DNA of 64,000 bases from Karalla daura. Its lineage: Eukaryota; Chordata; Actinopteri; Chaetodontiformes; Leiognathidae. Within the stretch, counting starts at the first letter, position 1, and the number at the start of each line of letters is the position of its first letter. Below, piece after piece: positions 42,421 to 55,612 of this stretch. Made by a program: the position numbers and the translations under genes. The stretch covers positions 25,975,957 to 26,039,956 of the forward strand of contig CM055189.1 in assembly GCA_029224185.1 (NCBI GenBank), written 5' to 3'. The notes beneath the pieces are model-generated. The model was not told the origin of the DNA. It was given only the letters and a program-made list of their open reading frames with translations, and ran no database searches.

Positions 42421-45400
42421 AGGATCTGTGTCCTCTCAGATGATCAGTCAGAAAAACGAGAGATGTAAAGAGTGTTTGTGGCTTAAAATTCTGTTCAGGG
42501 CTAGTATACCGGGTAGGTTGGGTCCTGCACATGCGCTGTGGAGGTGCTTGTCCCGCTTCCTCAGCCAGGAGCTCAGGCGATTGGCTGGGGCAGGTCCTCA
42601 AACTGCCCTGCCATGAAGGGAGTGCTGTTGCCAGACTCCCTGCTAGAGGGCGAACAAACCAAATTTTGAATCTTTAATCTTTGATAGTGAGGCTTCTGCA
42701 TTTTCCGGGCTTTGCACTCAGGAGGGGCTAAATGACACAATAGCGCCCCCTTGACCATTTTGAAAACCCCATAATTTTCCTTAAAGATTCCACAATGCAA
42801 ACAACAAACCATTGCCTGACACCTGGGTGTGTCCATTTCTCCTCAAGTCACAATGCTTTTGCTGTATTGTGCAAGCAAAATTTAACTTGTTGGTTTTAAC
42901 TCAAAATATTTACCTCATAATATGCAACAGCCTAGCAGCACATTCCAATGCCAATGTTTAAATTCAATGAAAATTTGACAGCCTCTGTACCTTGTATTGA
43001 ATAGGAAAAGGACTGAGCAAAACCATTCTTTTTCAAGTAAACCATTTGAAAAAATATTGTTTGGCACCAGTATTGAATTCTAACTTCACTTCTGCACTAA
43101 TGTTCATTCTGTCCCCACTTCTGGCACAACATTGTCAATTTGTCTGTGTGACAGATTTGACTTTAATTTGTCACACAGCTCAAATGTCTTTGTATAAGAA
43201 AAACAGAGTGCTAGGCACTGAGTTTGAAGGGAAGATTATTTTAGTACAATCTGGCATGGGTATGTCATTAGAGGTGGGACACCTTTAGAAGTGGCAGAGG
43301 TAGAGATTATTTGGATGTAACACAGTGGGTTTCATGTTAGAGGGGGGCGTTGTCACAGTCTGTCTCTGTGGTAAATTTGATTAAGGTTGGCGGGTGGAGG
43401 TGGTCCAACTGTGAACAGGTGCCCCTCGCAGCTGAGTCGGGTTCAGCCCTTGGTCTTGCTCTCACTTTACATCTTGCTGACATTGTACTTCCTGCGCTTT
43501 GTTATGCCATCATCTATCTAAGATATCTCTCTCCATTCTCACCACTGTCTCTTCTCACCGCTGCTGACCCTTGGCTTCATCTGTCTCTGCCTATTGGGTA
43601 GTTGCAGTTACCAGGCTTTGGAGCAAACCATATCTCCATGATGCAACATGTTTCACTCCTGTGCTCATCTTGTCCGCTGCGTGACTTTGACTCACCTTCA
43701 TAAACCTCAGTAGATTTTTCTCCCCTCCTGTTTATTGTCTCTGTCCACCCTACATCTTATATAGACCATGACTGTCTGGATCAGTCTAGCCATACTGATC
43801 CAGGTCGGAGTCAACAGATGGATACAATATTTTTTCAATTTTTCAACTTGTTTTAGCACAATCATACTCAATGCCGATGAGAGAAACATGCTGGATTAGA
43901 CCACACTGCACTGATTAGACCAGTTGGCATTGAATTAGCCATGTTATTGATTCACCACAAAAGAGTACTAGGAAAAAAAGCACAAAATCAGAGGAAAGGA
44001 AAATAAAAAAATAATTCTTGCTGCATGGAAAAATAATTTCACTTGACAACATTTCTGTATTTGTGTAAAGATGAACACTTAGAATAAGAAATTAAGGATA
44101 AATTGTCTCATTATTTTAATAATTTCACTGATATAATAATATTGAGTGGTGTTCTATCTTTGTGAGAACCAAATATTTTAAAGTGTATGCCTTTAAACAG
44201 AAAGTTAAAGAGAGTTATAGATCACTTTTTTCAGTCGTTGAGATTATTGTTACTGTGCTCTTTGTACTTGTTACTGGAAAAGCATAAAGATGCATAAAAG
44301 TATAAAGCATGAAGATGATTTTGATTTTTTTGTTTGTATGTTTGGTCACCTTTTATTTACACATTTTCATATTTTTAACGATTGCAAAATTCGTATTTAC
44401 AAATTTTTTGTATTGGCGCTATTGAGGGCCATAAACTGAGAAGTGTACATGAATATTTGTAATTGTAACAAAATTTATTTCAAAACTTTACCAAACACTC
44501 ATCAGGTGAAATGATTTCTTACATTTGTGGGAATAAATTCTAATCTCAGAGCCATCCTCTCAGTCTGTCTCGTTAACACTGTTAGACAACTTCCCCCAGA
44601 GAAAACCAAAGGAGAGAGGGAGGGATCTAGAGAGGAAAACCTCATGTCTTCAATACTGAATAAAGACATCACCAGCTGCAGCAATTAACCTCTCATTTCT
44701 CTGGGGAACCATTTGGAGGTAGAGTAGCCTTTGAAATTACATATGGCTGTAATTACAGCAGAGAAAATGATGAAATGATTTGGCTTAGATTTTGCTGGCT
44801 AGATTTTTTCAGAAAATGGCCCCTTTATATATTCATAAATTGGAATTTAAAAAGAGAAGATCTTCAGCCCTTTTCATTTGTCCTACCCTCTTGTTTCCTC
44901 TTATTCATAATATTATTATGAATGACACAGGAGAGCAGAAGAGAAAAAAGGATGTAATTTTTTTTCTCCCCTGCTCTTCTGTTATCCATTCCTCATTTAA
45001 TACTTCATGATCTACATCATCTCTGCTCATCTCCTATTTCTCGTCTCTTCCTCCTGTTACCGCTTACCACCTCGTCCTTTCTCGTCCCTTGTAGTCTTTA
45101 CTGTCTCTTCTCTATCTTTCCTCCTCTGTTTTATTCTGTCCCCTTCCTGCTGTTTTCTTCTTTTATGTCAGATCTCTATTGAACTATTCCATCCTACTTC
45201 TGTCTCCTTGACTCATTTCTTTTTTGTAATTCCTTGCATTCCTGTTTCCCCTGTTTTCCACTTCTCTCCTCATCTCTTCTTCATGTTCCTATGTTCTCTA
45301 ATAGAATTATTTTTTCCCTCTTCTCTCAACAGTTACAGAGGGGGGGGGGTTAGGAATTTGTGTAATCACATTAATTTTCCATTCATATTCACATATGTCA

Positions 45401-46490
45401 TTTCAAAATGTTTCCATTTGTTTATTTTCAGCTTGGGTCTTCCCCAGAGCTTGCCCACTTCATCATTTTTCATCTCTTTTTCTTCCTCTTGTCAATCAAT
45501 CACACTAATCATGGGCTCAGTCAGACTTCAAATCAGCCACTTAAGAACGCCTCTCTTAGTTGAGTGTGACACACATGCCTCTCTTGCGGCATTGTTTTTG
45601 CATCATTACTAATCAGGATAATTACACAAAAGGAACTAAATGAACTAAATGTTGAATAAAGACGAGCCTGGACAGTGAGAGGTAATGGGGTGCATACAGC
45701 AAAGTGCTTCCTGACACATGTATTCAATTGTGTTTCATTTAGCTGCTGTTAGCTGTTACCTCATTACAAATAATCCAATTAAAGCACTCAAAAGGAAGTG
45801 CCCACACAAACTCATCTCAAAGTGGGTCCAGCCTTGGAGGGAGGACAGGTTGTCGTGGGGTCTGTAAAGCCAGCAGTTTCCATCCCTCCCTTTCACTACA
45901 AACAGGGCTTCAGGACATTGTGCCAGGGGCTTGGGGGACTGAGACAATAACATGGCTCTCTGGCATCTCTGCATAAGCTCTAGAGCTGGTCAGCCGCCTG
46001 CCTGCATCCCCTCGTGGTGCTTTCCTGTTGAGTGTTGGCTGACTGGCTCCCTAGTACACATATGCCTACTTACACTGTGTTCTTCTCTAATTAGCTGCTC
46101 TCATCTACACAGGCGTGCAAACATTGCTGTGGATTTCCTGGCATGTTTTCACAATGTTAAACTGGATCATCCTCATATCTACAGTTGAGCAGGTAGCCTT
46201 ATTAGTTCTTTCTTTGTACATTCCAAGTAAGATAAATAATAATAATAACAATAATAGTTTTGTAGGGCCTTTCGAGGACCCAAGGATGCTCTACAAACAA
46301 AAACCGACAAACAAACACAAACGGAACACAGAGTCAGACAGCAGGATTACGGTTTGAAGGCCGCTGAGGGGATTACGGTTTTCTGGCTTTACCATAATTG
46401 CACCTGAATGAGGGGACCACAACGCACTGTGTGTGACTTTTGTACTGATGATGAGGTAGGTGATCTATTTACCTGGCATCGATTGATTTA
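42421..46490. other. Intergenic stretch, no gene seen
   Basis: At 42640-42780, AATAGCGCCCCCTTGACCAT may be another scrap of the copy C family. At about 44690-44780 the segment with TTTGAAATTACATATGGCTG and TAATTACAGCAG looks like a candidate conserved non-coding element. 45007-45612 is strongly pyrimidine-rich and gives a 201-codon hydrophobic ORF that is most likely an artefact. An AAT tract lies at 46234-46256. Confidence 0.4.
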
Positions 46491-46502
46491 GTTTCTGGAG
46501 CA

Positions 46503-46845
46503 GGTTTCCATTACAGTATAGTACCACCTTTACAGTGGTTGGTCATCATAGTGACGCTGTGGATTTCATGACGTCAGCTTCAACGCAACACTGCGAATCA
46601 TTGGTAAGACAAATGGAGGAGAACAACAACAAGGATGAAAATTCAATGCATGAACACAAATAAAGGGGATGCTTCTTTCATTGATGCCATGACAACTCTA
46701 ATGCCAACCATGTAGTGCATGGTTGTCACTGTGCCAGTGCATCGTCAGTGTGCGACCACCGCCATCTGAACAAAATAAAAACAGCCTGACTTGGCCCAGC
46801 CAGATACTACAAAAACAGCACAGGATACCAGATTCCGGGTAATGG
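46503..46845. mobile_element. MITE with TTTCCATTAC / GTAATGGAAA ends
   Basis: TTTCCATTAC at about 46506-46515 and GTAATGGAAA at about 46837-46847 are exact reverse complements. Both sides continue with weaker complementarity (AGTATAGTACCACC against a stretch with AAAAGTATCAAG). The end motif is related to CCATTTCCACTATGTGGTAC at 5.9 kb. No coding capacity. Confidence 0.45.
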
Positions 46846-46849
46846 AAAT

Positions 46850-49600
46850 ACAAAAGTATCAAGTCGAGTCAATCTCACTTGAATCAATTGAAATTTGAAT
46901 CATTGCCACATGTTAAAGTGTTAGTTTTGGCAGGTATTTTTAGTCCTTTTCTCAAATGCCCTTTTATCGTACATCAGCTTCTTTCTGTTTTTATTCAGTC
47001 AAGTTTTAGTTGACTAAAAGCAATAAGGGAAAGAAAACATCATGATTTTAGTCTAGTCTTAGTCAGTGGACTGGACTAGGTCTAGTCATTTGAATATTGA
47101 CATAACACAAATTCATTTTGATGCTGAATCAAATTCGATTCAAAGTTCGATCCTCATTTGAGGGACAAATAAGAATAACATTTAACATCAGTTTGTAAAT
47201 TTGCTCAGGTGTTAAGTGCATACTAGGCTGAACTGATAGGTGAATTGTTCTCAAATATCAATAATATCAATACTAAAGTTGATATTAATATTGATCGATA
47301 CCAGAGTAATGAGATCAATACATTGACAAGGATTAATTAAGCACAGCCACTATATAGAATTAAATTCCCACATGCAATTAATTTGCCCTTTTTGTTCTAT
47401 TTATTTTCAAAGAAAGATCACCAGATATGTTCAATACCTAGTTGACCTCACTTTACTTTAAAGTAAATTCTGTTGGATGAAAGTGACAGTCAGAAAATTC
47501 TCATCGGTCTACTTTTGTTTGTTTGGTAGCTTTTTTGTTTGGCAGCAGATTTGTAGCTAAGTTACAAAAAACTTTCTTTTGAAAACAAAAGTGGAGTAGA
47601 GTAGATTCTGTTAGTAGTAGGCCTACAGCTTTGGGAAATCATAATGTTTATCCATTCATTCTATGAAAACAACCTTTTCTTTGAAGATAAATTGATGTTT
47701 GTAGATGCTCTTTATTGTAGTTCCTATGAAAAAAACTGTTGAGGTAGCACCTCACAGCAAGAACCTGTCTAAGTCTGACTCCTAGTCAAGGAGGACCAAC
47801 GGCCTTTCTGTCCTGAACATAAACAACAAAGAGCCAAAAAATTTCCCCATGTGAGCAAACTCAAAGCACCCATGCTAGTGATGGACCAGCACACCTCTCC
47901 ATTTAATTTCTTCAAACCTCCTCTCCTGTCCTCTTTCTCATCTCTTACAACTGCTTTCACAACACAACTACAACTACACAACGCAACTAAAACTACACAA
48001 CTGAGTAGATTCCTTTACATTTGAAAGTGTACAAATGAGGTAGTGGGTGACAAATAACAATGTGTCCCAATCCAAATAAAATGTTTATTTTTACTTACAT
48101 TTTGATTCGCTAGTTAGCATATAGCCCATCAGATCTGGGTTAGCCAAAGCAGAACATCCCTCAGTGCTGTTGTGTTAATGATGATCACAAATTGTAGACT
48201 CTGACCAATTTGAACACACATTAAATTTTGAACACACGTTAAAACATTAAACAATTTACTCAATAATACTTTTTACAATGTTATAGATCATCTTTTCTTT
48301 TTCTTTTTTTGTTTTTACAAAAATATGTATTTTACAAAGTTGTAGTGTGCTACTTCACTTCCATAATAGTGCTGTTACAAATAGTCTTAAAAATTGTTAA
48401 TATAATTTAAATTCTCTGAAAATGCTGAAAACAAGACTTGTCCTCCTTTATTTACAGACTGTCTTTGCCCTCACTGACCAGAAGGTGTCACCTCTGCATA
48501 AGCCACTCACACAACTTGCGCACACAACATGTACACTTGCAGGGTGCTATTCCCACTGATGTCCAGCTGCTCCTGTCAACACTCCACTACAGCGTGTAAT
48601 TCACCCTCAAACACAATGACAGCTGAGACCTTTGAAAAGCACCAACCCACACACGCACACACACACACAGAAAGAGAGAGAGAGAGAGAGAGAGGGAAAG
48701 ACAGAGGAAATTAGAGGTGGAAAAAAAGAAAATCTCTCAAAAAATAAAAGTGGACAGAGAGCAGCACTTTTAGGGGGACAGTTATGGCTGAGAGGCTCAG
48801 TGAGAGCCAGTCAGATGAAGAGAGGGGGGCAATGTGTTTGAGGGGGCTGATCAAGGGACCACCCTATCAAAGGAAGTCCTGGTGTGCTTGTTTTTGAATG
48901 TGTGCACACACATTAGTTTCTGCATTGTGCAGGGAGAGGCTGGGATGGTTACACATGGATGCACTGAGCCTAAGGGTGCATCAAACTAGTAATATACAAG
49001 ACATTAGCTCAAATTAAAAGGTGGAGTTGAAAAATTTTACCTATGTTTTCTATACCATTACTGAGGTTGATCCTGCCCAGAACAGACAAAGAATAGTTTA
49101 AATCACTAAATTATCCAATATAATGAGACAATTTTTAATTGAAACTGATAATTAATCATGTATAACGTGATATTTTGGGCTTTGCTGTCAAAACATCATT
49201 AATTTTTTATTTGTACACCTACACAGGTGTTGCTAGTGGCTGCACAGAACTAAATGAGTCAAAAACTACATTGTATTGAATAAACAAAATTGCTTGAAAA
49301 TTATTAATATACAAAACTGAAACAGAGGCAAAGCAAAAGCCTATAGCAACGTATCAAATGTGGTATTGCCCCTGTATGGTAGATGCCAGTAAAACAAAGG
49401 AATATTTTTTTCCAGACATAATATGATTTATGACTTAATTACTATTCAATTATTCAGAAAAATATTGCCCATCCCTTGTTAAAGGTTGAATATGCAGGGG
49501 TGTCAAATTGGTGTTTAAAATTTGTGTGTGAGTAAGTGTGCGTATGTGTGTTCATCACCATATTAAAATCTAAATGATATTTGTACACTGGGTGAGAAAT
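46850..49600. other. Intergenic stretch, no gene seen
   Basis: AT-rich DNA with a (CA)n(GA)n tract at 48651-48695 and a T-rich run at about 48293-48316. The region at 47245-47310 has many GATATTAATATTGATC-like self-complementary bits. No coding signal. Confidence 0.45.
48651..48695. repeat. (CA)n(GA)n microsatellite
   Basis: CA units pass via AGAAAG into GA units. Confidence 0.9.
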
Positions 49601-49629
49601 CGGCTTTTTCATTTGTTTTCCCATTCATT

Positions 49630-49800
49630 CCTAATTGGGGCCTGTTTTGGGTCCATGGCCCCTAGCAGAGCCCAAAAAAAAGAATGGGAAATGCTCACTC
49701 TCTCACTATTTTTGGGCCCTGCTTGGGGCCATGGATCCAAAAGTGGCATTTCCCATTATTTTTTCCTGGCCCTTAGCAGGGCCACTTGCAGCTCAGGGCT
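49630..49800. repeat. Nested inverted and direct repeats around GGCCATGG
   Basis: GGGTCCATGGCCCCTAGCAG (49650 onward, running to GAGCCCAAAAA) is mirrored by the reverse complement at about 49709-49738. AGAATGGGAAATGC (about 49681-49694) is mirrored by GCATTTCCCATT at about 49745-49757. A third CTTAGCAGGGCC motif follows in direct order. The stretch could fold into a branched hairpin. Confidence 0.75.
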
Positions 49801-49945
49801 CCACTCCAGGATGTATGTGCTATACTGCAGCACACATGCACTGCAGGTCAAAATTGACTATGAAGCCTCTGCGTGTTTGTTTGGTCATTTGTGTGCCTGT
49901 GTTTCATGCTGCAGAAGAAGCCTCTTTGAGAGAGAGAGAAAGATA

Positions 49946-50066
49946 GTGAGTGAGTGAGTGAGTGAGTGAGTGAGTGAGTGAGTGAGTGAGTGAGTGAGTG
50001 AGTGAGTGAGTGAGTGAGTGAGTGAGTGAGTGAGTGAGTGAGTGAGTGAGTGAGTGAGTGAGTGAG
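49946..50066. repeat. (GAGT)n microsatellite, about 120 bp
   Basis: About 30 perfect GAGT units after a GA-rich lead-in, the second such tract in the window. Confidence 0.95.
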
Positions 50067-50331
50067 AATGTGTATGTCAGTGTGTGTGAATGCGTGGTGG
50101 GACCCTGGCCCCTGGCCCCTGGGGGAGGTCCTTTGAGGTGGCCCGGCCCTTGAAGCACACTTCTGCACAGGTGAGAGGTGAATATTGATGAATTTGAAAA
50201 AGTGGATGTACTGGCTGACTGATGAAAGTCTGCACCAGCCTTTCTCTCTTTCTCCCACTTGCCCGCTCTCGTACATTAGTATGATCTGAATAGTATGTAT
50301 CACATACTCACACGCAGACCTACTGTTCATA

Positions 50332-50354
50332 TGTGTGTGTGTGTGTGTGTGTGA
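50332..50354. repeat. (TG)n microsatellite
   Basis: About 11 TG units. Confidence 0.85.
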
Positions 50355-50539
50355 AGAAAAAATAAAAAGAATAAACTGAAAAGAAAGCAACTCTTACTAT
50401 ATCAAATCCTTACACTTGTTTTTTGGGCACCACCTTCTTTGGAGGGAAATATTATTATGAATTAATCTCACAATCTGATGATGAACTCTCCATCAGTGTT
50501 CGAGTTTACTCAGGAGAAATATGTACCAACAACATTTGG

Positions 50540-50770
50540 TGCTAAATGAAGATTTAATAGAGGCTAAATAAGGAATACATGAGGTACAATAATAACGCAA
50601 GCATGTATAATGATGAATAAACAAATGAATGAAAAACGGAATGAATGGAGATTGTGAATAGACCTTAAAAGTTATTGAGCTGAGTTTGATGATAGTGAGA
50701 AGGTATGGTAATTTGTACCAGAAAAATTAAGTTTCTTAATCGACATCACTCTGCCCACTACACAGCACCT
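50540..50770 (+). repeat. Dispersed repeat, copy 2 (first copy at 8560)
   Basis: Same orientation as copy 1, sharing GCTGAGTTTGATGATAGTGA and flanking blocks. Divergence is visible, so the copies are old. Confidence 0.65.
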
Positions 50771-51065
50771 GCAGATGAGAGAATCTTGTCTGACTTGGGT
50801 ACCACCAACTCGTGGTGCGTGCAGTAGAAACACGGATATAGAGACTCTGAGCATTGTGACCAGTTGCCGCAGGTTGCTGGACTTGTACCCTGTATGCACT
50901 GTAACTTCACTCCTCTTGGCCAAGATTAAATTTACCTGGTGTGATTTCAGCCTTGAGTCAAGTAGGTTCTTTCATCAAGGAGAATTTCCTTGACAAACTG
51001 CATTTGGAAAGAGGTGCTCCGAATGTCAGGGACTCTCCTCCTGTACAATTGGTAAGTCTCGCCAC

Positions 51066-51130
51066 TTGTGTAACGTTATACATTACTTGTAACATTACTT
51101 GTAATGTTAAATGTTATACGTTACACAAAG
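51066..51130. repeat. Long imperfect palindrome with inner hairpin
   Basis: TTGTGTAACGTTATACATT on the left faces AATGTTATACGTTACACAA on the right with about two mismatches; within the loop TAACATT faces AATGTTA. It lies about 0.3 kb after the dispersed repeat copy 2. Confidence 0.75.
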
Positions 51131-54100
51131 GACCCAAACTACAGCTGTAACGTACGAGAGGATATTTTCAAAGGACATTTTGACCAGTGTGATTAAAAGT
51201 TTGTGGACGGTCATCATCATATATTATCATAGTCCAGTAATTACTGGATAACATAAACCCAGCTATATAGTGTATGAAACCCTGAAAGGATGGTTAAAAG
51301 CAGCTAATTGCTAATCTGGATAATGCTAGATGCTAACTGGACTAGTATGAACTATCACAGGCAGCCAGGGTTTCCTGCAAAGCTATGTAGTAACCTCCCC
51401 ATCTATACCTTGACTAACACTGACAGTGATACAGACAGTTTTTTGTGACTCGCCCCGATGACCCATAAGCTCACAAAGGGTCCTGATCAATGACTGGTCG
51501 TGGCAATACTTGTCTAGCTTAGGGTTGTCTAACTTAACTTTTGAGTCTACAATCAAATTTCAGGCTGTGTTGTGACAGCCATTCGACCAGAGATGGAGGT
51601 GTATGGCTTATGTGGGCTTGGTTTTTGCTGGTCCCCTCCTTGTCTTCCAGGTTCTGCAGTAGGCAGGACCATCATCATGAAGTGCTGCACCTGGGTCTGG
51701 TGGAGCACATTCCCAGTCGACTGCCTCTGTGGTCTCTGCCTTCATGCAGCTCATGAGGACATAGCAGCATGGCTGTGCTTCTCTTCTGCTTCTCTTTTTG
51801 GTTTTGCTTCCTCCCACACACACATACACACATATGCACCCACACACGCCTGCCCCTCTGATCACTGATCACTCAGCTGGTCTTCTTTTATGTACATAAA
51901 CTTGTTGGTCTAGTTTGAACGTTGTCTTATCTCCATGTTTCTTGTTGCAGCCTTGAGCTGGGCTATAACAGTGCTTTTTCACATCAAAAAGTGTTGTGAT
52001 TGACAATTTAGACACTTCAAGAGCCTTATTAATTATGTGTGAACAGGTCAAATGTCTGTCAACAAATACAAATGTGTAGGTGCACGTGTGAGGTGTTTTA
52101 CCACTAATCCATGAAAAATCCTCTTCCTACTCCATTTCCTCTTCCTCACAGGATGTCTGGGTCACATCAAAAGAAAACCAGTGACCTCTGACCTCATGCC
52201 TTCAAGTTTAGCAGGTTTATGAGCATACAGGGTGAGACTCCATGAGTTATAGAAACATCAACAGCACTGCTGATGATTTGAGCAGAAGATTTTAAATCAA
52301 ATAAATGCTATTGAAAGATAATGAAAATGAAATATATATTACTGTAATTACATGAATTTACAAATAATGATCACATTCCATGAACTTACTTACTTACAAA
52401 CTGTGTCACAGTGCAGCCAAATTCATATGATTTTATTTTATAAGAGACAACGATCCACAGTGTCTTTATCAAATGTTTCATAAAAATTATTTTGTCCCCA
52501 AAGATCGAGTGGCAATGATTTGATTCCATCTTTTCATAACCAACTATGATGAGGCAAACTGAAAAGCTTACAATGTAGACAAATGTGAATGCATTTGTGC
52601 TGGTTAATGTGGCTAACCTGCATTTAACGCAGACCCTGGAATTGCTCCCTGTTTTTGTCTTTCGAACAATGAGTAACTTATCTAAACCATCCCCTTTTCA
52701 GGGCTCAACTTCAGCTCCCAAATTATGCATTTTGGGTTGCGCACAGTCTGTCGTTAGTATTCCAGTACACACCTCAACAAAGCTGTTATCACAAAAACAC
52801 ACACATTCACATGCAGATGGGTGGCTCTTAGCCTCTTAGCTCTGCAGCTAATGGTGCTAACCACTTAATTTAGGTCACTTACAGACAAACTCTGTTATCA
52901 CAAGCACTAATAAGTACTGCCCATACAATGGGACTGTGTGCATGTGTGTAAGTGTTTATGGTAACGATATTGCTGGAAAGCCTGACCTGCAGTCTCCATT
53001 ACCTCCAGCTTATTGAGTGGTTTGTTTTGCAGAGTGGCTCTCAGAGGTGGGTATCATTGAAGTTTCACAAAATGGACAACTGGACACTTTAGAAATGCAT
53101 CACAACACATTTTGGGCTGCAGTTTAGGGGTGTGTCCATGTGTGCGTGTGTGTGCGCACATGTGTCTGTCTGTGTGTGTGTGTGTGTGTGGCCCAGTTAA
53201 GGGGCACCCACAGACAGAAAAAAGAGATAAAGTGTCTGCAGTTTTCTCACCAAAACCCATGTGGAAACTGAATATCCAGCACATCGTTAATTTATAGCCT
53301 GAGCTTTTCAGTCCTTTGCTCATGTCCTCCCTTCCGGAGCCTCTCCTCAGGATGCCTCATCTAAAAACAATTAGTTCCCCCAAGTCAAGCATGCCTGGTG
53401 CAGTTCTACTGGGTAGCACAACATTGCCCTCTAACATCACCACACAGGATGCTTCCTAAGACTTAGCGACCTTTCACCTTCAGTAGAAAGGATACAAGAG
53501 GGAATCATGGAGGGGGCCTGAGCTAGCAATAGAGGTGGGTAGACCCTGCTTCTTCATCAACAGTTTAATGCAGGTTGCATAAAACCAATGATAATACAAT
53601 TATCAAATATGCACAGTCTAGGGATTAGGGGCCACTACAATAAATCACCAGGAAGTTAGGGTGCAGCGGCTCCACCCTGACCAGCTACAACATGGGGATA
53701 ATTCTATGTAGCTGGTCACAGCTTCTGATTTTATGACAAGTACTTATTTCAATAATTCATGCAAACTGACTTGATCATGCATCTGAATTTCTACTGGATG
53801 AAAATATGAGTTTAATGGAGTATTTTTTACATTGCTGTTTTAGCAGTTCTACCCAAGTAAAGAAATCCTTCTACCACTGATTTTAACAGTATAATGTATA
53901 ACGGCAAGTAAACACAGTGATTCAGATGGATTATTTTTGTTCATATTGTATTACACCTTGCACACTCAGCAGCCATTTACTGAGAGACATCTACACTTAT
54001 TCACCAGGTTAAAACAACTAATTATACTTTGTAACAGGGACACCAAACAGCAACAGAGGTCAGATAAGTCACACCTCAGTGTGTGTATGTCTGAGTGGGT

Positions 54101-54950
54101 GTGTGTCTGTGGGAGAGAGAAAGAGAGTGAGAGAGATTGTTGAGGATTGTCAATAGATGATCTATCAAAAGATGCCTGCAGGACTGTAACAAAATGACAT
54201 GTGTCCTGTATATAAGACAAACTGCGAATTCAGGATACATGTGGGCTATTGCAGTTCAATCCTCTGATACAAGTAGTTCAGTTAGGTTCAGTTAAATCAA
54301 TTAAATGCTCAGATCTCTCAGCATGAGAAACAAACATTATATTTCATATTTATGTTTTGATGTATACATATTTGAATGCCACTGAATCATGTTAAAAGTA
54401 TACTGTGAAAGTAAGTGGGTACATGAAGTAAGCACACCCAACACAAACAGAAAAGAAAATCTCTAGTTAATGTAGCGTCCTCTAGATGACTAGTCTATCT
54501 TGAGATGTGCTCCCCAGATTCAGTAACCCCTCTTTGAAAATTAAATTGATGCAATTAATACTTGATGTTACCCCCAAAATGATTATGTGTATTTCAGAGC
54601 CTATTCATGTTTTGAGGGCAGTGACCCTCTTTCTGCTGTTCAAACTGCGGAGAATTGATGGAGGGAGGAGATCAGATTGGGTCCATCCACGAAATTAGCG
54701 CAGATTTCAACAAGGTAATTTTTCATCATCTTGTTGCGAAACTACAGCTGGACAGTCAACAGCATTGCAACTACTTCCACATGATTCCAGAATAATTGAA
54801 TGAACTTCTGTTGCTGGTTGGGCCAGAGCTGATGATGCCACGATTAAACTCTTGAGAGTGAGATATATTGTCAGGAACAGAAGGTGATAGTTGGAGATGA
54901 GGAGCCATTAGACTGTTAATTATCCATAAACCTAATATCAATTATAATTC
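51131..54950. other. Intergenic stretch, no gene seen
   Basis: A 98-codon plus-strand ORF at 51572-51868 is Cys/Trp-rich but has no recognisable domain. TG tracts lie at about 53140-53190, with short CA tracts at 51820-51850 and 52793-52804. Nothing else stands out. Confidence 0.4.
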
Positions 54951-55059
54951 ATTTGAAAGCCTTGTCATCAGTTTGTCCCTACTAGTCCTACTTGTCGTAG
55001 CATACTGGGCTCTGGGCACTTACTCTGAATTTCTGTCTGAATTTCCTTAGTTTCTCTCA

Positions 55060-55612
55060 AGCTTAGTCTTACAAACCGATCAAATCATTATTGTTGGGGA
55101 CTTCAATATTCATGTAGTCAGGGATAGTTGCAGCATGCATTCACCTCAATAGCTAAGTCCATTGGCTTCTGTCAGCGCGTACATGTACCCACGCACTGCT
55201 TTAATCACACCCTGGTTCTTGTTCTAACTTCCTTTTCATCATTGCAGTCAGGTTGAGTCATAACTCCCCTGAGTGAGCAGTATATTCCCATACATCTCAG
55301 CAATTGTGACTATGTGTGACTATGAGTTTTTTTCAATGATAAAATTATAACGCTCAGGCAAGCAATAAACAACCACTGAGCATCAACTTCAATGAATCTA
55401 CCCCCTGATGCAGCTGTTTTGTCCCCACTGACCTGCATCAGCTGACTACTGTCAGCTTCTCTAAATTGACTTCCCTCCTAGACTCAATTCCCACTAATCT
55501 GTTCAAGGAAGTGTTCCCTTTAATCAGCACTGCCTTACTTGACCTGATCAACCTGGCCCTAACCACAGGTTACGTTCCTCTTAATTTTAAAATTGCCATA
55601 ATCAAACCCTTT
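55060..55612 (+). pseudogene. LINE endonuclease and RT linker remnant
   Basis: QIIIVGDFNIHV at about 55081-55120 is an endonuclease motif of L2/Rex1-type LINEs. After many stops the frame reads LTSFSKLTSLLDSIPTNLFK and EVFPLISTALLDLINLALTT, then GYVPLNFKIAIIKP, the region that leads into the reverse transcriptase. At 55612 it is cut by the BEL/Pao LTR. Clade assignment is uncertain. Confidence 0.65.

Noticed and set aside
45007..45612. 201-codon hydrophobic ORF resembling a membrane protein
   Set aside because: The DNA is a pyrimidine-rich tract, which gives Phe/Leu/Ser codons by composition; no start context, splice signals or motif support it.
49848..50390. 180-codon minus ORF with Leu-Thr-His-Ser runs
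   Set aside because: Produced by the GAGT and TG microsatellites.
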